Below, one piece after another: positions 18,159-27,184 of a stretch of 64,000 bases of DNA. Each line of letters opens with the position of its first letter. Position 1 is the first letter of the stretch. The translations under genes were made by a program, and so were the position numbers. The stretch covers positions 1,178,001 through 1,242,000 of the forward strand of contig NZ_CP121660.1 in NCBI RefSeq assembly GCF_029714365.1. Direction: 5' to 3'. The DNA comes from Sinorhizobium terangae (GTDB lineage Bacteria > Pseudomonadota > Alphaproteobacteria > Rhizobiales > Rhizobiaceae). Below the pieces are notes generated by a model. It ran no database searches and had not been told where the DNA came from. It saw nothing but the letters and a program-made list of their open reading frames with translations.

Positions 18159-18689
18159 TCAGGAGGGATTCATTCGATTGGCTTCTTGCCACCATTGAAC
18201 GGCCTGCCCCGCTATCGCCTCCAAGGGCAGACTTGCGTCCACGGCAAGCGTCAACGGCTCCTGATATGGCGGCTCGAGCGTCCGGTATTGGCTTTCGACC
18301 AGGCTTGCCGGCATGAAGTGCCCCGGACGCATGGCAACGCGTTGCGCGGCCAGATCTCGTGCGAGATCGAGAAAGACGAATCCCTGTCCCGGTTCCCCCT
18401 GCCTAAGCAGGTCGCGATAGCTTTTCCTGAGCGCCGAGCAGGTGAGAACAGGGCGCTCCCCGGCAGCAATTGCGGCGGCGATCTCTTCACTGAGGCGGCA
18501 GAGCCATCCGTGCCGATCCTCGTCGGTAAGGGGGACCCCGGCACTCATCTTGGCGATATTGGCGGCAGGATGGAAAGCATCGCCCTCGATCAAGCGGCCT
18601 TGATAGAGAGCTGCGATAGCGGCGCCGACGCTGCTCTTTCCGCAGCCAGAAACACCCATGACGACGATACCGCGTATTTGCTCGGCCAT
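18159..18689 (-). CDS. gntK: Gluconokinase
   Basis: This 176-residue kinase matches the GntK/IdnK family: a P-loop at residues 12-19 (VVMGVSGCGKSSVGAAIAAL), the substrate segment LIEGDAFHPAANIAKMSAGV, then PLTDEDRHGWLCRLSEEIAA and VLTCSALRKSYRDLLR. It phosphorylates gluconate to 6-phosphogluconate in the cytosol, feeding the Entner-Doudoroff and pentose phosphate routes. The ATG at 18689 has GAGGAGG upstream; the preceding in-frame TTG at 18704 falls inside that site and is rejected. A LacI-type regulator gene diverges, with operators at both ends of the shared promoter region. Confidence 0.93.
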   Translation of the reverse strand: MAEQIRGIVVMGVSGCGKSSVGAAIAALYQGRLIEGDAFHPAANIAKMSAGVPLTDEDRHGWLCRLSEEIAAAIAAGERPVLTCSALRKSYRDLLRQGEPGQGFVFLDLARDLAAQRVAMRPGHFMPASLVESQYRTLEPPYQEPLTLAVDASLPLEAIAGQAVQWWQEANRMNPS

Positions 18690-18703
18690 GCTTATCCTCC
18701 TCA

Positions 18704-18717
18704 AGATAGCGCTGTCT
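18704..18717. promoter_or_regulatory. LacI-type operator, gntK side
   Basis: AGATAGCGCTGTCT is a near-perfect palindrome around GCGC, 15 bases upstream of the gntK start. Its twin at 18828-18841 differs at one base. A central AGCGCT in a palindrome of this size is typical of LacI-family sites, so the divergent regulator probably binds both. Confidence 0.7.
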
Positions 18718-18827
18718 CATCCAGGCTAATGAATAGCCTTCATGCCGATAGACCCCAAGGTGGCTGGAAATGAGCGTCCCCGAAATCGCCGTGGACCGCT
18801 CCTAGCGGCGAGATCATATTCCTTGTA

Positions 18828-18841
18828 AGGTAGCGCTGTCT
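18828..18841. promoter_or_regulatory. LacI-type operator, regulator side
   Basis: AGGTAGCGCTGTCT repeats the operator found beside gntK (13 of 14 bases equal). The two centres are 124 bp apart, close to 12 helical turns, so looping by a tetramer or dimer pair is possible. It lies 38 bases before the regulator gene, consistent with autoregulation. Confidence 0.7.
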
Positions 18842-18879
18842 TATCGGCGCGAATCCATATTGGCAAGTGACAAACCATC

Positions 18880-19893
18880 ATGCGTAAGGAAGCCTCCCGC
18901 GCCACCGGCCGCCCGACCCTCGCCGAGGTCGCGCAGCTCGCCGGCGTCTCGCAGATCACCGCATCGCGTGCATTGCGCGACGTCCCTACGGTCGATCCGG
19001 TGCTGGCGTCGAAGGTGCGCGAAGCCTCGAAGGCATTGGGCTATGTGCCAAACCCGGCGGCCCGCGCGCTCGCATCGGCGCGAAGCCAATCGGTCGTCGT
19101 ACTCGTCCCCGCCCTCTCCAATCAGTTGTTCGTCGAGACGCTCGAAGCCATTCACACTGTTCTTCGCCCGCGTGGCTATGACGTGTTGATCGGAAACTTC
19201 CACTATTCCCGAGAAGAGGAAGAAGAGCTCATTCGCAATTATCTTGCCATCCAGCCCTGCGGCATCCTGCTCACCTGCTTCGATCGCACGGACGCATCGC
19301 TGCGCCTGCTCGAAGCAAACAAGATTCCCTGTGTCCATATGATGGAACTGACGAAAGCCGAGGACGTCTATTCAGTTGGCTTCTCTCAGGAGGACGCGGG
19401 AGCTGCAGTAGCGCGGCATTTTCTGGCGAGAGGAAGGCGCCGGCTGGCTTACGTCGCGGCCCAGCTCGACGCCCGCGTGATACGGCGCGGCGAAGGCTTC
19501 AAGCGCGCACTCGCCGAAGCGGGCGTCGATGCACTGGAGCTGGCGGTGCCCGGCCCCTCGTCCGTCGGGCTCGGCGGCGAGCTCTTCGACAAGTTGCTGC
19601 GCCAGCATCCGGATGTCGACGGCATTTTCTTTTGCAACGACGACCTGGCGCACGGCGCGATTTTCGAGGCTCAACGGCAGGGTATATCCGTTCCTGGCCG
19701 TGTTGCCTTCGTCGGCTTCAACGACCTGTCGATATCGGCACAGATCGTTCCGCGGTTGACCTCGATCCGCACCCCGCGAGAAGATGTCGGCAAACATGCA
19801 GCACATCTGATGCTGGCACTGCTTGCAGGCGCAGAGGTCCGCGGCCGGATGATCGATCTGGGGTTCGAACTCGTCGTTCGCGAGAGCAGTTGA
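18880..19893 (+). CDS. LacI-family regulator, GntR-like (gluconate)
   Basis: This 337-residue protein has the LacI helix-turn-helix and hinge at about residues 11-65 (PTLAEVAQLAGVSQITASRA, VPNPAARALASARSQSVVVL). A periplasmic-binding-like effector domain follows, ending in text such as IFFCNDDLAHGAIFEAQRQG and VAFVGFNDLSISAQIVPRLT. Divergence from gluconokinase and the paired operators suggest it is the gluconate repressor, relieved by gluconate or 6-phosphogluconate. That ligand assignment is inferred. Confidence 0.9.
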   Translation: MRKEASRATGRPTLAEVAQLAGVSQITASRALRDVPTVDPVLASKVREASKALGYVPNPAARALASARSQSVVVLVPALSNQLFVETLEAIHTVLRPRGYDVLIGNFHYSREEEEELIRNYLAIQPCGILLTCFDRTDASLRLLEANKIPCVHMMELTKAEDVYSVGFSQEDAGAAVARHFLARGRRRLAYVAAQLDARVIRRGEGFKRALAEAGVDALELAVPGPSSVGLGGELFDKLLRQHPDVDGIFFCNDDLAHGAIFEAQRQGISVPGRVAFVGFNDLSISAQIVPRLTSIRTPREDVGKHAAHLMLALLAGAEVRGRMIDLGFELVVRESS

Positions 19894-19971
19894 TGACGGG
19901 CGCAGGCGCCCAAAACCTTCGAGCGAATTCGAGCGATTGCTGCTCTTTTCCGCACCTGGGCGTCATCCCGT

Positions 19972-19985
19972 TTGATCGAGGTCAA
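19972..19985. promoter_or_regulatory. FNR/FixK-like site upstream of the copper ATPase
   Basis: TTGAT-CGAG-GTCAA matches the FNR/FixK consensus TTGAY-N4-RTCAA in full. Its centre is about 194 bases before the ATPase start, so a transcript starting near 20020 would have a long leader. It is one of four such sites within 6.5 kb. Confidence 0.6.
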
Positions 19986-20033
19986 CGCGCCACTTGCAAC
20001 CGTACGACACGCTTTGAATTGGCGCACAATTTC

Positions 20034-20055
20034 CCTTGATTGCTTCGCTTCAAGG
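20034..20055. promoter_or_regulatory. Dyad in the copper ATPase leader
   Basis: CCTTGA-N10-TCAAGG is a perfect interrupted dyad about 120 bases before the ATPase start. It could be a MerR/CueR-type operator or an RNA stem. The spacing does not exactly match known CueR sites, so the role is open. Confidence 0.3.
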
Positions 20056-20172
20056 AACCATGCGGCGGAGCCGGTATTCGGTATTCGCCGGCAACGGAAT
20101 AGACAAACCCGTTTGCCGACCCGCGCCACCCGCGCGGATCCCAACGGGCGTCTACCAACGGAGTCGTGTCCA

Positions 20173-22374
20173 ATGGACGATCACGAGCACCACCACCATC
20201 ACGGGCAGCACAGCGCAATGAGGCCAAGCCATGGCGAAGGGTCTCAAGCGAAACAGGCGGGAGGTGTCGTCTACATCTGCCCCATGCATCCGCAAGTGCG
20301 CCAGATCGGCCCGGGCAATTGCCCGATCTGCGGCATGGCGCTCGAACCGGAGGTGGCGACGGCAGAGGCCGGTCCGAGCGCCGAACTCACAGACATGAGA
20401 CGCCGGTTCTGGATCGGACTGGTGTTGACGATACCGGTGCTTGCGCTCGAAATGGGCGGCCATGTGATCGATCTGCATATGCTGCTTGGAGCGAAGACAT
20501 CGAACTGGCTGCAGTTCATCTTCGCAACACCGGTGGTGCTGTGGGCAGGTGCACCGTTCTTCGAGCGGGCATGGCGATCCATCGTCAATCGGCACCTCAA
20601 CATGTTCACGCTGATCGCGATGGGAACCGGCGTTGCCTGGGTCTACAGCGTGGTCGCAACCGCGGCGCCCGGCCTCTTCCCGGCAACCTTCAGCGCCATG
20701 GATGGCGCGATCGCGGTCTATTTCGAGGCCGCCGCCGTCATCACGGTGCTTGTCCTGCTCGGGCAGGTGCTGGAATTGCAGGCGCGCGAGCAGACGGGAG
20801 GCGCGATCCGCGCGCTTCTGGACCTCGCGCCGAAAACGGCCCGCCGCATCCGCGATGGCGGCGGCGACGAGGACGTGCCGCTCGAAGCTGTTGTCGTCGG
20901 AGATCGGTTGCGGGTGCGGCCCGGTGAGAAGGTCCCGGTCGACGGCGTGCTTATCGAGGGACGCAGTTCGGTCGATGAATCAATGATTACCGGAGAATCG
21001 ATGCCGGTTACCAAGGAGCTCGGCGCCAGCCTTATTGGCGGCACGATGAACCGCACAGGCGGCTTCGTCATGGAAGCGGGGAAGGTCGGGCGCGATACCA
21101 TGCTGTCGCAGATCGTGCAAATGGTTGCGGATGCCCAGCGTTCGCGCGCTCCGATTCAGCGCCTAGCCGACGAGGTCTCCGGCTGGTTCGTGCCGGTCGT
21201 GATTGCAATTGCCGTGATTGCATTTGCCACATGGATGGCAGTGGGACCCGAGCCCCGCTTTGCGCATGGGCTTGTCGCCGCAGTCGCCGTGCTCATCATC
21301 GCCTGCCCCTGCGCGCTCGGCCTCGCCACGCCCATGTCGATCATGGTCGGCGTCGGACGGGGCGCGCGGCTCGGCGTGCTGATCAAGAATGCCGAGGCGT
21401 TGGAGCGTTTCGAAAAGATCGACACGCTCGTGGTCGACAAAACCGGGACTCTGACGGAGGGCAAACCCAGAGTGACGTCGATCGAGGTCGCGAACGGCTT
21501 TTCCGAGGCCGAATTGCTCCGTTTCGCCGCCACCCTGGAACGCGCGAGCGAGCATCCGCTTGCGGCGGCGATCGTCGAGGCCGCCAATGACCGCGGCGTG
21601 GATCTCGGCACAGCGGAGGATTTCGACAGTCCGGTCGGCAAAGGCGTGACCGGTTCCGTCGACGGTCGCAAGCTCGTCATCGGCAGCCACCGCATCATGG
21701 CCGAGGAAAAGGTGGACGTTTCCTCACTCAGCGAAAAGGCGGAAGCCTTGCGAGGTGAAGGGGCGACCGTAATCTTTGCCGCGATCGATGACCGCGTCGG
21801 CGGGCTTTTTGCCATCTCCGATCCGATCAAGTCGACCACACCGGCCGCCGTTGAGGCGCTGGTCAAGGAAGGTGTCCGGGTGGTCATGCTGACCGGAGAC
21901 AACAAGACCACGGCGCATGCGGTCTCCAGGAGGCTCGGCATCAAGGAAGTCGAGGCGGAAATCCTGCCGGAGCATAAGAGCGAGATCGTCGCGCGATTGC
22001 GTCGTGAGGGCCGGATCGTTGCTATGGCCGGGGACGGGGTGAACGACGCCCCTGCCCTTGCCGCGGCCGATGTCGGCATTGCCATGGGGACCGGAACGGA
22101 CGTTGCAATCGAGAGCGCCGGCGTGACGTTGCTCAAGGGCGATCTTCAAGGCATCGCACGAGCACGGCAGCTCAGCCACGCCACGATGAAGAACATCCGG
22201 CAAAATCTGTTCTTTGCCTTCATCTACAACGCCGCGGGCGTGCCGGTTGCCGCCGGTGTCCTTTACCCGGCTTTCGGGCTCCTTCTGTCACCGATCATCG
22301 CTGCCGCGGCCATGGCTCTTTCTTCCGTCAGCGTCATCGGCAACGCTCTCAGACTAAGGAGCGCGCAGATATGA
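20173..22374 (+). CDS. Copper/silver-translocating P1B-type ATPase
   Basis: This 733-residue metal pump starts with a His-rich tract ([12 protein letters not shown]) and a heavy-metal-binding domain ([20 protein letters not shown]) in place of the usual HMA domain. The CPC membrane motif is [14 protein letters not shown], the phosphorylation site DKTGTLTEG, the nucleotide-domain motif [10 protein letters not shown] and the hinge [20 protein letters not shown]. The CPC motif indicates Cu(I)/Ag(I). The ATG at 20173 has GGAG upstream; the open frame before it shows no similarity. DUF2933 and SRPBCC genes follow with overlaps. An FNR-like site precedes it, so it may load or detoxify copper under low oxygen. 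Confidence 0.92.
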   Translation: MDDHEHHHHHGQHSAMRPSHGEGSQAKQAGGVVYICPMHPQVRQIGPGNCPICGMALEPEVATAEAGPSAELTDMRRRFWIGLVLTIPVLALEMGGHVIDLHMLLGAKTSNWLQFIFATPVVLWAGAPFFERAWRSIVNRHLNMFTLIAMGTGVAWVYSVVATAAPGLFPATFSAMDGAIAVYFEAAAVITVLVLLGQVLELQAREQTGGAIRALLDLAPKTARRIRDGGGDEDVPLEAVVVGDRLRVRPGEKVPVDGVLIEGRSSVDESMITGESMPVTKELGASLIGGTMNRTGGFVMEAGKVGRDTMLSQIVQMVADAQRSRAPIQRLADEVSGWFVPVVIAIAVIAFATWMAVGPEPRFAHGLVAAVAVLIIACPCALGLATPMSIMVGVGRGARLGVLIKNAEALERFEKIDTLVVDKTGTLTEGKPRVTSIEVANGFSEAELLRFAATLERASEHPLAAAIVEAANDRGVDLGTAEDFDSPVGKGVTGSVDGRKLVIGSHRIMAEEKVDVSSLSEKAEALRGEGATVIFAAIDDRVGGLFAISDPIKSTTPAAVEALVKEGVRVVMLTGDNKTTAHAVSRRLGIKEVEAEILPEHKSEIVARLRREGRIVAMAGDGVNDAPALAAADVGIAMGTGTDVAIESAGVTLLKGDLQGIARARQLSHATMKNIRQNLFFAFIYNAAGVPVAAGVLYPAFGLLLSPIIAAAAMALSSVSVIGNALRLRSAQI

Positions 22375-22580
22375 GATGGGAGCGCAAATGGACTTTTCTT
22401 GCCGCATCGCTCGGAGTCATCGCGGCGTTCTTCGTGCTTCGCGAGCACTGGGCGCACGCCTTGGGTCTCGCTCCCTACCTGCTGCTCCTGGCGTGTCCCC
22501 TCATGCATCTTTTTCACGGCCATGGCGGCCATCACCATGACCGACACCAAGGTCACACGACAAAGGACGACTTGAGTTGA
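22371..22580 (+). CDS. DUF2933 small membrane protein
   Basis: This 69-residue protein has two hydrophobic helices ([40 protein letters not shown]) followed by a His-rich cytosolic or periplasmic tail ([14 protein letters not shown]). This is the DUF2933 pattern, found beside copper and heavy-metal genes. It overlaps the ATPase stop by ATGA, implying coupled translation, and the His tail suggests metal handling. Confidence 0.82.
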   Translation: MRWERKWTFLAASLGVIAAFFVLREHWAHALGLAPYLLLLACPLMHLFHGHGGHHHDRHQGHTTKDDLS

Positions 22581-23074
22581 CCCACGCACATTCTGCACAA
22601 GCGGTCGTTGCGGTCACAGCGTCGGCCGAGACGCTGTTCGGCTACCTGGATGACCCGGCCCGGCTCAACTCGCATATGCAGGAGTCCTCGATGATGATGC
22701 TTGGCGGACGGATGTCGTACGGATTCGACGAGGCTCGGGGCCGCGCCGTTGGTTCGCTTGTCAGGATGGAGGGAAACGTCCTCGGGCTGAGGCTGTCCGT
22801 GGAAGAGGTGATCGTCGAACGTCATCCTCCGCTCCGGAAAACGTGGGAGACGCTAGGACAGCCGAACCTGCTCGTCATCGGGGCCTTCCGGATGGGCTTC
22901 GAGATCGATGCCTCCGGCCAGTCCTCGCGCCTGCGCGTATTTATCGACTATGACAACCCCGACTCGGTCGCCGGCAGGATCGTTGGCGCAATATTCGGCC
23001 CGATCTACGCTCACTGGTGCGTCAACCGGATGGCGAAAGACGCGCTTGCAAAGTTTTCGAACGAGCCAGGCTGA
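22577..23074 (+). CDS. SRPBCC-family protein (polyketide cyclase/START-like fold)
   Basis: This 165-residue protein fits the SRPBCC helix-grip fold: an N-terminal strand and helix (AVVAVTASAETLFGYLDDPA), a central sheet (GSLVRMEGNVLGLRLSVEEV) and a C-terminal helix (WCVNRMAKDALAKFSN). The start is a TTG at 22577 that overlaps the TGA of the DUF2933 gene, with AAGGA 10 bases upstream; the next ATG is 33 residues in and would cut the fold. The ligand is unknown. Placement as third gene of the copper ATPase operon suggests a linked function. Confidence 0.75.
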   Translation: MTHAHSAQAVVAVTASAETLFGYLDDPARLNSHMQESSMMMLGGRMSYGFDEARGRAVGSLVRMEGNVLGLRLSVEEVIVERHPPLRKTWETLGQPNLLVIGAFRMGFEIDASGQSSRLRVFIDYDNPDSVAGRIVGAIFGPIYAHWCVNRMAKDALAKFSNEPG

Positions 23075-23137
23075 GCAACTTCCAGAGCAGTTCCAGAAAG
23101 AGTGTTTAACGGTTTTCCGTTCGGAATTGCGTCACTT

Positions 23138-24691
23138 CTAAGACGTAGGTTGCGCCGGCGCTCGTGCGACTTCTTGTTGAAGGTTCCTGATCTCCGAGGC
23201 AATTTGCTCGGCGCTGCGCGCGGCATCGGTCCGCCTCCAGCCCCTCTCGCCGCAGTCGCGAGCCAGTTGGCCGGACAGAACATCGAGGTTCGCATCCGAA
23301 GGCCCGCCCCTCCGGGCGGCAACGCGGTCACGCAAAAGCGCCGGTTCGGCGTCCAGCCACACAGCAGTAAACGGGACACTGAGCTCACCCGCAAGCTTTT
23401 CAATCAGGTTGCGATTGTCCGCCTTGTCAAACACCGCATCGACGATCACGCTGCCTCCCGCGGCCAGGAGCGAGCGGGCCCGCTCTGCCATTTCGCGATA
23501 GACCTTTTCCGAAATCTCCGGACGGTAGGCCGAGGGCGGCAGTCTTGTTTCGGCCGAAACGCCATACATGCCCTTTCTGATGCGATCGCTTTCGACAATC
23601 CTTGCACCCGGGGCGGCACCCACCTGCGGGGCCAATGTCTCGGCTACCGTCGTCTTCCCGGACCCGCTGAATCCACCGATGGCGATCAGTTGCGCCGGCA
23701 CGGGTTCGATAAGCGAGCCCGCCAGGTCGAAATAGGATCGCGCTTCGGCAACGAGTTTCGCCGAAGCTTCCCCGCTTTCTTCGACCTGCGTCGCCGTAAC
23801 GTGCGCCCTGACGGCCGCGCGAATTGCCATCAGATACGGCAGAAGCACGAAACCATCCTCGTCGTCCGAGTGGTCCAGGTAACGATTCACGACCAGGTTT
23901 GCGAGATCCGGAAAACCCCGGCGCCAAAGATCCATCAGGAGAAAGGCAAGGTCATAAAGCGTGTCGACCGTGGCGATCTGATCGTTAAACTCGATGCAAT
24001 CGAACAGGCGCGGCACACCCTCGAACAGGCAGATGTTACGCAGGTGCAGATCGCCATGGCAGCGCCTGACCTTTCCTGCCGCCTCGCGCCGGTCGAGCAG
24101 TGCCGCATGGCGCGCGAGGCCTTTCTCGAATGCGAGCGCGAAGGTCGCGAGTTCGTCCTGTTGAAAGACCCGGCTCGTTGCAAATCCCGCGGCATTGATA
24201 CGGAGAACTCCGGCGATATTTGCAGCGCCTCCCCCATCATGAACGACCGGCGCCGCGCGGTGAAAGCGTGCGATCATCTCCGCAGCCACGGTGATGAGCT
24301 CGCGGGTCAACCTGCCGTCGACGGCCATTCGGTCGAAGAGCGATTGCTGATCGAAGCGCGCCATTTCAACAACCGCGTCGACCAATTCCCCATCGCCGTC
24401 AAACGCCAGAGCGCCCTCCTTCTCGCGGGTAATGCGCCGAATACCGAGATAGAGTCCCGGCGCCGTCGCGGAGTTGAGCTCCATCTCCTTCCGGCAGGCC
24501 TCAAGCCGGAGGCTTGCCGTCGAGAAATCGACATAGGGCAGCTTGACCGCGCGCTTCATTTTGAAAGCGCGCTTGCCGACGAGGAAGATGCGGGAAATAT
24601 GCGTCTCCATCGTTTCGATCGGCTCGGTGGTGCCATGAGAAGCGGGGGCGCTGAGAAAAGCGACCGCCGCGATCTGGTCTTCCGCTATCAC
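23138..24691 (-). CDS. Fusion of aminoglycoside-phosphotransferase-like kinase and P-loop ATPase/kinase
   Basis: This 517-residue protein joins two kinase folds. The N-terminal half (about 1-320) is APH-like, with the catalytic loop RRCHGDLHLRNICLFEGVPR and the Mg-binding LFDCIEFNDQIATVDTLYDL. The C-terminal third is a P-loop kinase with Walker A IAIGGFSGSGKTTVAETLAP and a zeta-toxin/gluconokinase-like ESDRIRKGMYGVS segment. The start is set at GTG 24691 with AGGAGG 5 bases upstream; an earlier TTG at 24763 has no such site and would cover the FNR-like box at 24750. The substrate is unknown. Such fusions occur beside universal stress genes. Confidence 0.82.
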   Translation of the reverse strand: MIAEDQIAAVAFLSAPASHGTTEPIETMETHISRIFLVGKRAFKMKRAVKLPYVDFSTASLRLEACRKEMELNSATAPGLYLGIRRITREKEGALAFDGDGELVDAVVEMARFDQQSLFDRMAVDGRLTRELITVAAEMIARFHRAAPVVHDGGGAANIAGVLRINAAGFATSRVFQQDELATFALAFEKGLARHAALLDRREAAGKVRRCHGDLHLRNICLFEGVPRLFDCIEFNDQIATVDTLYDLAFLLMDLWRRGFPDLANLVVNRYLDHSDDEDGFVLLPYLMAIRAAVRAHVTATQVEESGEASAKLVAEARSYFDLAGSLIEPVPAQLIAIGGFSGSGKTTVAETLAPQVGAAPGARIVESDRIRKGMYGVSAETRLPPSAYRPEISEKVYREMAERARSLLAAGGSVIVDAVFDKADNRNLIEKLAGELSVPFTAVWLDAEPALLRDRVAARRGGPSDANLDVLSGQLARDCGERGWRRTDAARSAEQIASEIRNLQQEVARAPAQPTS

Positions 24692-24749
24692 GCATGCCTC
24701 CTGTTTCTCTCCGGCTGTCCCATGGAACGCCGTTTGGGGATCGCGCTCA

Positions 24750-24763
24750 TTGACACCGATCAA
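24750..24763. promoter_or_regulatory. FNR/FixK-like site for the kinase fusion gene
   Basis: TTGAC-ACCG-ATCAA matches TTGAY-N4-RTCAA. Its centre is 65 bases upstream of the GTG at 24691; class II activation at -41.5 would put the transcript start near 24715 and give a leader of about 24 bases. Confidence 0.6.
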
Positions 24764-24859
24764 CCACGGCAGCCGACTATTGGAGGAAACTCACAGCCGC
24801 CAGGAGCGTTTCACAAAGAGGCTGGGGCCGCACCGCCAGAGCGTCTGCGGATGAGGCTT

Positions 24860-24873
24860 GATGTAGCTCAATG
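24860..24873. promoter_or_regulatory. FNR/FixK-like site for the universal stress gene
   Basis: TTGAT-GTAG-CTCAA has one mismatch to the FNR/FixK consensus. Its centre is about 75 bases before the ATG at 24941, so a class II promoter would start near 24908 and leave a leader of about 33 bases. Confidence 0.55.
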
Positions 24874-24940
24874 CAGGATGTGGTCACTCGCCCAGGCTGA
24901 CAACCGGTAAGCGCAACCAACTCGTCAAGGGAGAACGCTG

Positions 24941-25774
24941 ATGCCCTTCAAGACCATTCTCACTGTCACCGGGGAAGGCAGTTCAGATAGCGATCTGCAA
25001 GCGGCCGCCAGTCTCTGCGGCCAAGTGGGCGCTCATCTTTCCGTCCTGGTCGTCGCCATGGCTCCGCCACCGCCGATCGGCGAGTATGCGACCGTTTCCA
25101 CCATATGGCTGGAACAACGCGACCGCGATCGTGAGGAGCTCGAAGCAACTGTAAGCCATGCTCGCGAAATAATTTCTCGCACCAAGGTGTCTTTCGATAT
25201 CAGCGGCGTCTACGCAGAAGCCGGGACGGCAGATCGGGACATCGGCGAACGCGCGCTCTACGCCGATCTGGTCCTGATCGGACCAAGCGTTCTGGACCAA
25301 CCGGACCTGAAGCGGCAGGTAATCAACGGCAGTCTCTTTGAGGCGATGCGACCGATCCTGCTCGTCCCGGCAGGCAACAAGCCCAATCTTCGGCCGAAGA
25401 CGGTCCTGCTTGCCTGGGATTCGCGCACGGAAGCTGCACATGCGGCGCGCGAGGCTCTCGACCTCATGGCGGCGGCGACGGTCGTCCACGTCACGCTGGT
25501 CGATCCCCAGGCTGTTTCCGGAAAGAACGGCGAGGAACCCGGCGCCGATGTCGCCGCCTATCTTGCTCGTCACGGCATCAACGTAACGGTTGACCAGCTG
25601 CCGAGCGCAGGCCGTTCTGTCGCAAGCGTGCTGCAGCAGCGTGCCGTCGATATTTCCGCCGACATGATCGTCATGGGGGCGTACGGGCATTCGCGGGTGC
25701 GCGAGCTGATCTTCGGCGGGGTCACGAAAACGATGCTCGACGAGGCCGCCATCCCCATCTTGATGGCGCGTTGA
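24941..25774 (+). CDS. Tandem universal stress protein (UspA family)
   Basis: This 277-residue cytosolic protein contains two Usp domains (about 1-145 and 150-277). The second keeps the nucleotide motif at its end: IVMGAYGHSRVRELIFGGVT, matching GxxG-N9-G(S/T) with V-T in place of S/T. The first opens PFKTILTVTGEGSSDSDLQA and has no clear nucleotide motif. The ATG at 24941 has AAGGGAGAA upstream. Proteins of this form are induced by hypoxia in many proteobacteria, in line with the FNR-like site upstream. Confidence 0.9.
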   Translation: MPFKTILTVTGEGSSDSDLQAAASLCGQVGAHLSVLVVAMAPPPPIGEYATVSTIWLEQRDRDREELEATVSHAREIISRTKVSFDISGVYAEAGTADRDIGERALYADLVLIGPSVLDQPDLKRQVINGSLFEAMRPILLVPAGNKPNLRPKTVLLAWDSRTEAAHAAREALDLMAAATVVHVTLVDPQAVSGKNGEEPGADVAAYLARHGINVTVDQLPSAGRSVASVLQQRAVDISADMIVMGAYGHSRVRELIFGGVTKTMLDEAAIPILMAR

Positions 25775-25956
25775 GCCGACCATCGCCGGGCGCATTGCTG
25801 CGGATCGAGGCCGAACGGAAAACGGCAACACGCGCCACGATCGGAAAGGATCTGTTAAAGTTGCCGATATCGAACACCAAACGATACTTCTCGGATGGAG
25901 CATCGGCCCCTCCGGACGGAGATCGCTACAGACGACGCCAGTTGGAGGTTACACCA

Positions 25957-26376
25957 ATGAGCGAAGCTTGGGACCTATCGATTTCACCCGAAAAAGTCTG
26001 CTATCTAATAGTCAAGGCCCGCGAATTCGACGTCAAGGATGCCGTGACGGAACCCGACCCGGCATCCAACGCATCCGACGACAACATGGCCTCGGTGCTC
26101 GAGGATCAACCGGACGATCCCGTCGAGGCTGAGCTTGCCAGCGCGATTTGGGCACTCAACGAAGACGAGCAGATCGATCTCGTCGCATTGACCTGGCTCG
26201 GCCGCGGCGACGGCAGGCTGGAAGACTGGGAGGATATTCGTGCTCAGGCTGCCGAGTCCCACAACACCCGAACTGCCGCCTATCTGCTCGGCATACCATT
26301 GCTGGCGGACTACCTGGAAGAGGCAATGGCGCAATTCGGCGAGTCCTGCCAGGACTACGAAACAGGGCGCCTCTGA
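25957..26376 (+). CDS. DUF3775 protein
   Basis: This 139-residue acidic protein begins MSEAWDLSISPEKVCYLIVK, holds a low-complexity middle (SNASDDNMASVLEDQPDDPV) and a conserved helical part (SAIWALNEDEQIDLVALTWL, LLGIPLLADYLEEAMAQFGE) typical of DUF3775. No function is known. The ATG at 25957 has GGAGG 8 bases upstream; the long in-frame upstream extension crosses the intergenic region and is not used. Confidence 0.8.
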   Translation: MSEAWDLSISPEKVCYLIVKAREFDVKDAVTEPDPASNASDDNMASVLEDQPDDPVEAELASAIWALNEDEQIDLVALTWLGRGDGRLEDWEDIRAQAAESHNTRTAAYLLGIPLLADYLEEAMAQFGESCQDYETGRL

Positions 26377-26456
26377 CGTTCCTGTGCGCACAGACGAATT
26401 GCGAATGCGTCTGCCTGCGGCGGGCCGGCACCCCGCGCCCAAAATCGGGAAAGCGG

Positions 26457-26470
26457 TTGATTTACGTCAA
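26457..26470. promoter_or_regulatory. FNR/FixK-like site for the DUF4405 gene
   Basis: TTGAT-TTAC-GTCAA matches TTGAY-N4-RTCAA in full. Its centre is about 83 bases before the GTG at 26547, so a class II promoter would start near 26505. Confidence 0.6.
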
Positions 26471-26546
26471 TAATTACAAGCATTTAACTGGGCGTCGTGG
26501 CATGAGCGGGCTATTGTCGCAGGGAAACAGAAATCAGAGGTGCACC

Positions 26547-27047
26547 GTGAAAGTCATCCTGCAGCGATATGCGACGCCGTTCATCACAGGTCTATTCCTC
26601 GTTTCGCTCATTTCCGGGATCGCGCTGTTCTTCCATGTCGGCAACGGCGTCCTCAACGAGATGCATGAGTGGCTGAGCCTCGTGCTGGTCCTTCCTTTCG
26701 CGCTCCATGTCTGGAAGAACTGGCGGTCGATGACGCATTACCTCGGGCGCCTTCCGATGACGCTCGCGCTGCTGGTCTCGGCAGGAGCGGCCGTTGCCAT
26801 GGCATGGCCGAGCGGCGAGCGTCGCAGCGGCGGGCCCCCGCAGATCGCCTTCAGCAGGCAGATCATCGCCCATACCGCGAGCGAGATCGCACCGCTTCTG
26901 GGTCAGACGAGCGAAAGCCTGATCGCAACACTCAAGGCGCGCGGGTTCGCGGCCGCGGCACCCGATATGGCTTTGATCGAGATTGCCACCAAATCGGGCA
27001 AGAACGAATTCCAGCTGGTGCGGGCCCTTTTGCCAAGCCAACCATGA
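26547..27047 (+). CDS. DUF4405 (cytochrome b-like) membrane protein
   Basis: This 166-residue protein has three hydrophobic segments (FITGLFLVSLISGIALFFHV, EWLSLVLVLPFALHVWKNW, MTLALLVSAGAAVAMAWP) with His residues (HVGN, MHEW, LHVWKNW) placed as in membrane cytochrome b domains. A soluble tail (ASEIAPLLGQTSESLIATLK) resembles a small DUF4405-linked segment. It could hold haem and pass electrons; that is inferred. The start is GTG 26547 with CAGAGG upstream; no suitable ATG exists nearby. Confidence 0.78.
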   Translation: MKVILQRYATPFITGLFLVSLISGIALFFHVGNGVLNEMHEWLSLVLVLPFALHVWKNWRSMTHYLGRLPMTLALLVSAGAAVAMAWPSGERRSGGPPQIAFSRQIIAHTASEIAPLLGQTSESLIATLKARGFAAAAPDMALIEIATKSGKNEFQLVRALLPSQP

Positions 27048-27184
27048 CACACAGGCCAGCCACACAGGCAAGAGAGCACAACTTTATTCTACAAGCCTGC
27101 AATACAAACACATGGTAGCGTTCCCCATAGCGCCGATTGATAGTTGCTGCGCGCTTCGTTCGTCAGGCAAGGGGAGAGCACAAA

